Assembly (NCBI RefSeq): GCF_014656435.1
Contig: NZ_BNCK01000005.1
Span: forward strand, 310,001-374,000
Direction: 5' to 3'
DNA: 64,000 nt
DNA from: Thalassotalea marina
GTDB lineage: Bacteria > Pseudomonadota > Gammaproteobacteria > Enterobacterales > Alteromonadaceae
Shown piece by piece: positions 63,428-64,000 of this stretch. Made by a program: the position numbers and the translations under genes. The notes below the pieces were generated by a model. The model was not told the origin of the DNA. It ran no database searches and saw nothing but the letters and a program-made list of their open reading frames with translations. Positions within the stretch are counted from its first letter, which is position 1, and every line of letters begins with the position of its first letter.

Positions 63428-64000
63428 TTAAACATCTAACAATAAGCGTGTTGGATCTTCTAACAATTCTTTAATTGTCACTAAGAAGCCTACAGACTCT
63501 TTGCCATCAATTAGACGGTGATCATATGATAACGCTAAGTACATCATAGGAAGAATTTCTACTTTGCCATTCACTGCCATAGGACGATCTTGGATTTTGT
63601 GCATACCCAAAATAGCTGTTTGTGGCAAGTTAATGATTGGTGTAGAAAGCAATGAACCGAATACACCACCGTTAGTGATAGTGAAGTTACCGCCTTGCAT
63701 ATCTTCTAAAGTCAATTTACCGTCGCGACCTTTGATAGCTAAATCTTTAATCGCTTTTTCGATACCAGCCATGCTTAATTGGTCTGCATCACGTAATACT
63801 GGTGTTACCAAACCACGTGGTGTAGATACCGCGATAGAGATGTCGAAGAAGTTGTGATAAACAATATCGTCACCATCAATTGACGCGTTAACTGCTGGGA
63901 AGCGCTTAAGAGCTTCTACACACGCTTTAACATAAAAAGACATGAAACCTAAACGCGTGTCATGTGTTTTTTCGAATACTTCTTGGTACTGCTTACGTAA
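63428..64000 (-). CDS. sucB: Dihydrolipoyl succinyltransferase (E2 of 2-oxoglutarate dehydrogenase), 3' part
   Basis: C-terminal catalytic domain only; the frame stays open to the window edge (upstream codons read [19 protein letters not shown] before the ATG at 63943), so the real start is outside. Closely follows E. coli SucB, including [19 protein letters not shown] (catalytic His/Asp in DHRLIDG) and the ending [12 protein letters not shown]. Transfers succinyl from lipoate to CoA in the TCA cycle. The partial length is due to the window, not to truncation. Confidence 0.95.
   Translation of the reverse strand, partial: LRKQYQEVFEKTHDTRLGFMSFYVKACVEALKRFPAVNASIDGDDIVYHNFFDISIAVSTPRGLVTPVLRDADQLSMAGIEKAIKDLAIKGRDGKLTLEDMQGGNFTITNGGVFGSLLSTPIINLPQTAILGMHKIQDRPMAVNGKVEILPMMYLALSYDHRLIDGKESVGFLVTIKELLEDPTRLLLDV

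Noticed and set aside
63428-63943. A complete 171-aa acyltransferase
   Set aside because: The frame continues to the window edge and matches SucB upstream of that ATG; it is a cut-off sucB.
1-64000. tRNA, rRNA, CRISPR arrays, phage genes, intact insertion sequences
   Set aside because: I looked through the intergenic regions and found no cloverleaf-like, rRNA-like or regularly spaced repeats, and no transposase or integrase coding sequence.

Overview
The window is about 64 kb of AT-rich bacterial chromosome, densely coded on both strands. It has no rRNA, tRNA, CRISPR array, prophage or intact insertion sequence that I can see. Gene content points to a marine gammaproteobacterium of the Alteromonadales, near Colwellia or Thalassotalea: 1304-residue PurL, SucB very close to the E. 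coli protein, four TonB-dependent receptors (two of the Oar type), c-di-GMP proteins, MetR, FumC and a DUF3612 regulator. Genus level is a guess.

Layout. 1-5.6 kb: purL with promoter and terminator, a REP-like inverted repeat, and a secreted M43-type metalloprotease. 5.6-11.6 kb (minus): a tight EAL phosphodiesterase - TonB receptor - CHASE hybrid kinase operon. 11.8-23.9 kb: two paralogous Oar-like receptors. Between them lie a five-gene run (hydrolase, DUF998, DUF1330-like, LysE exporter, two-lobed retropepsin-like protease), a TetR/GST divergent pair and a SixA-like phosphatase. 23.9-28 kb (minus): nudC with an HxlR regulator behind a highly symmetrical operator, yiaA-like, and an esterase/XRE pair. 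28.1-39 kb: small accessory and housekeeping genes, including a DUF2145 pair, a nitroreductase-DMT-GNAT operon, an iodotyrosine-deiodinase-like flavoenzyme, rraB-like, an RluA-type pseudouridine synthase, dapA-like and a DUF4097 protein. 39-46.9 kb: cinA, a FapA-type operon, then mesX-mesD-metR (oxygen-dependent, folate-independent methionine synthesis). 47-56.4 kb: an iron island, with a fagA-like gene and fumC behind a Fur box, then hmuR-hmuY-hmuS-like genes (heme receptor, heme-binding lipoprotein, CobN-type dechelatase) behind a second Fur box fused to a strong promoter. 56.5-64 kb: MASE1-GGDEF cyclase, serine hydrolase, a stand-alone fragment of malate synthase G divergent from a DUF3612 regulator, a PilZ protein, and the 3' end of sucB running off the window.

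The connected physiology is iron and heme economy (Fur sites, heme import and dechelation, iron-free fumarase), methionine synthesis without methyl-folate, c-di-GMP signalling (one EAL, one GGDEF, one PilZ) and outer-membrane nutrient uptake. The observations I would follow up first are the stand-alone malate synthase G domain beside a likely glyoxylate/acetate regulator, the hmuRYS set with its intergenic hairpin, and the EAL-receptor-kinase operon. All family assignments are from memory of family sequences; no database search was run.
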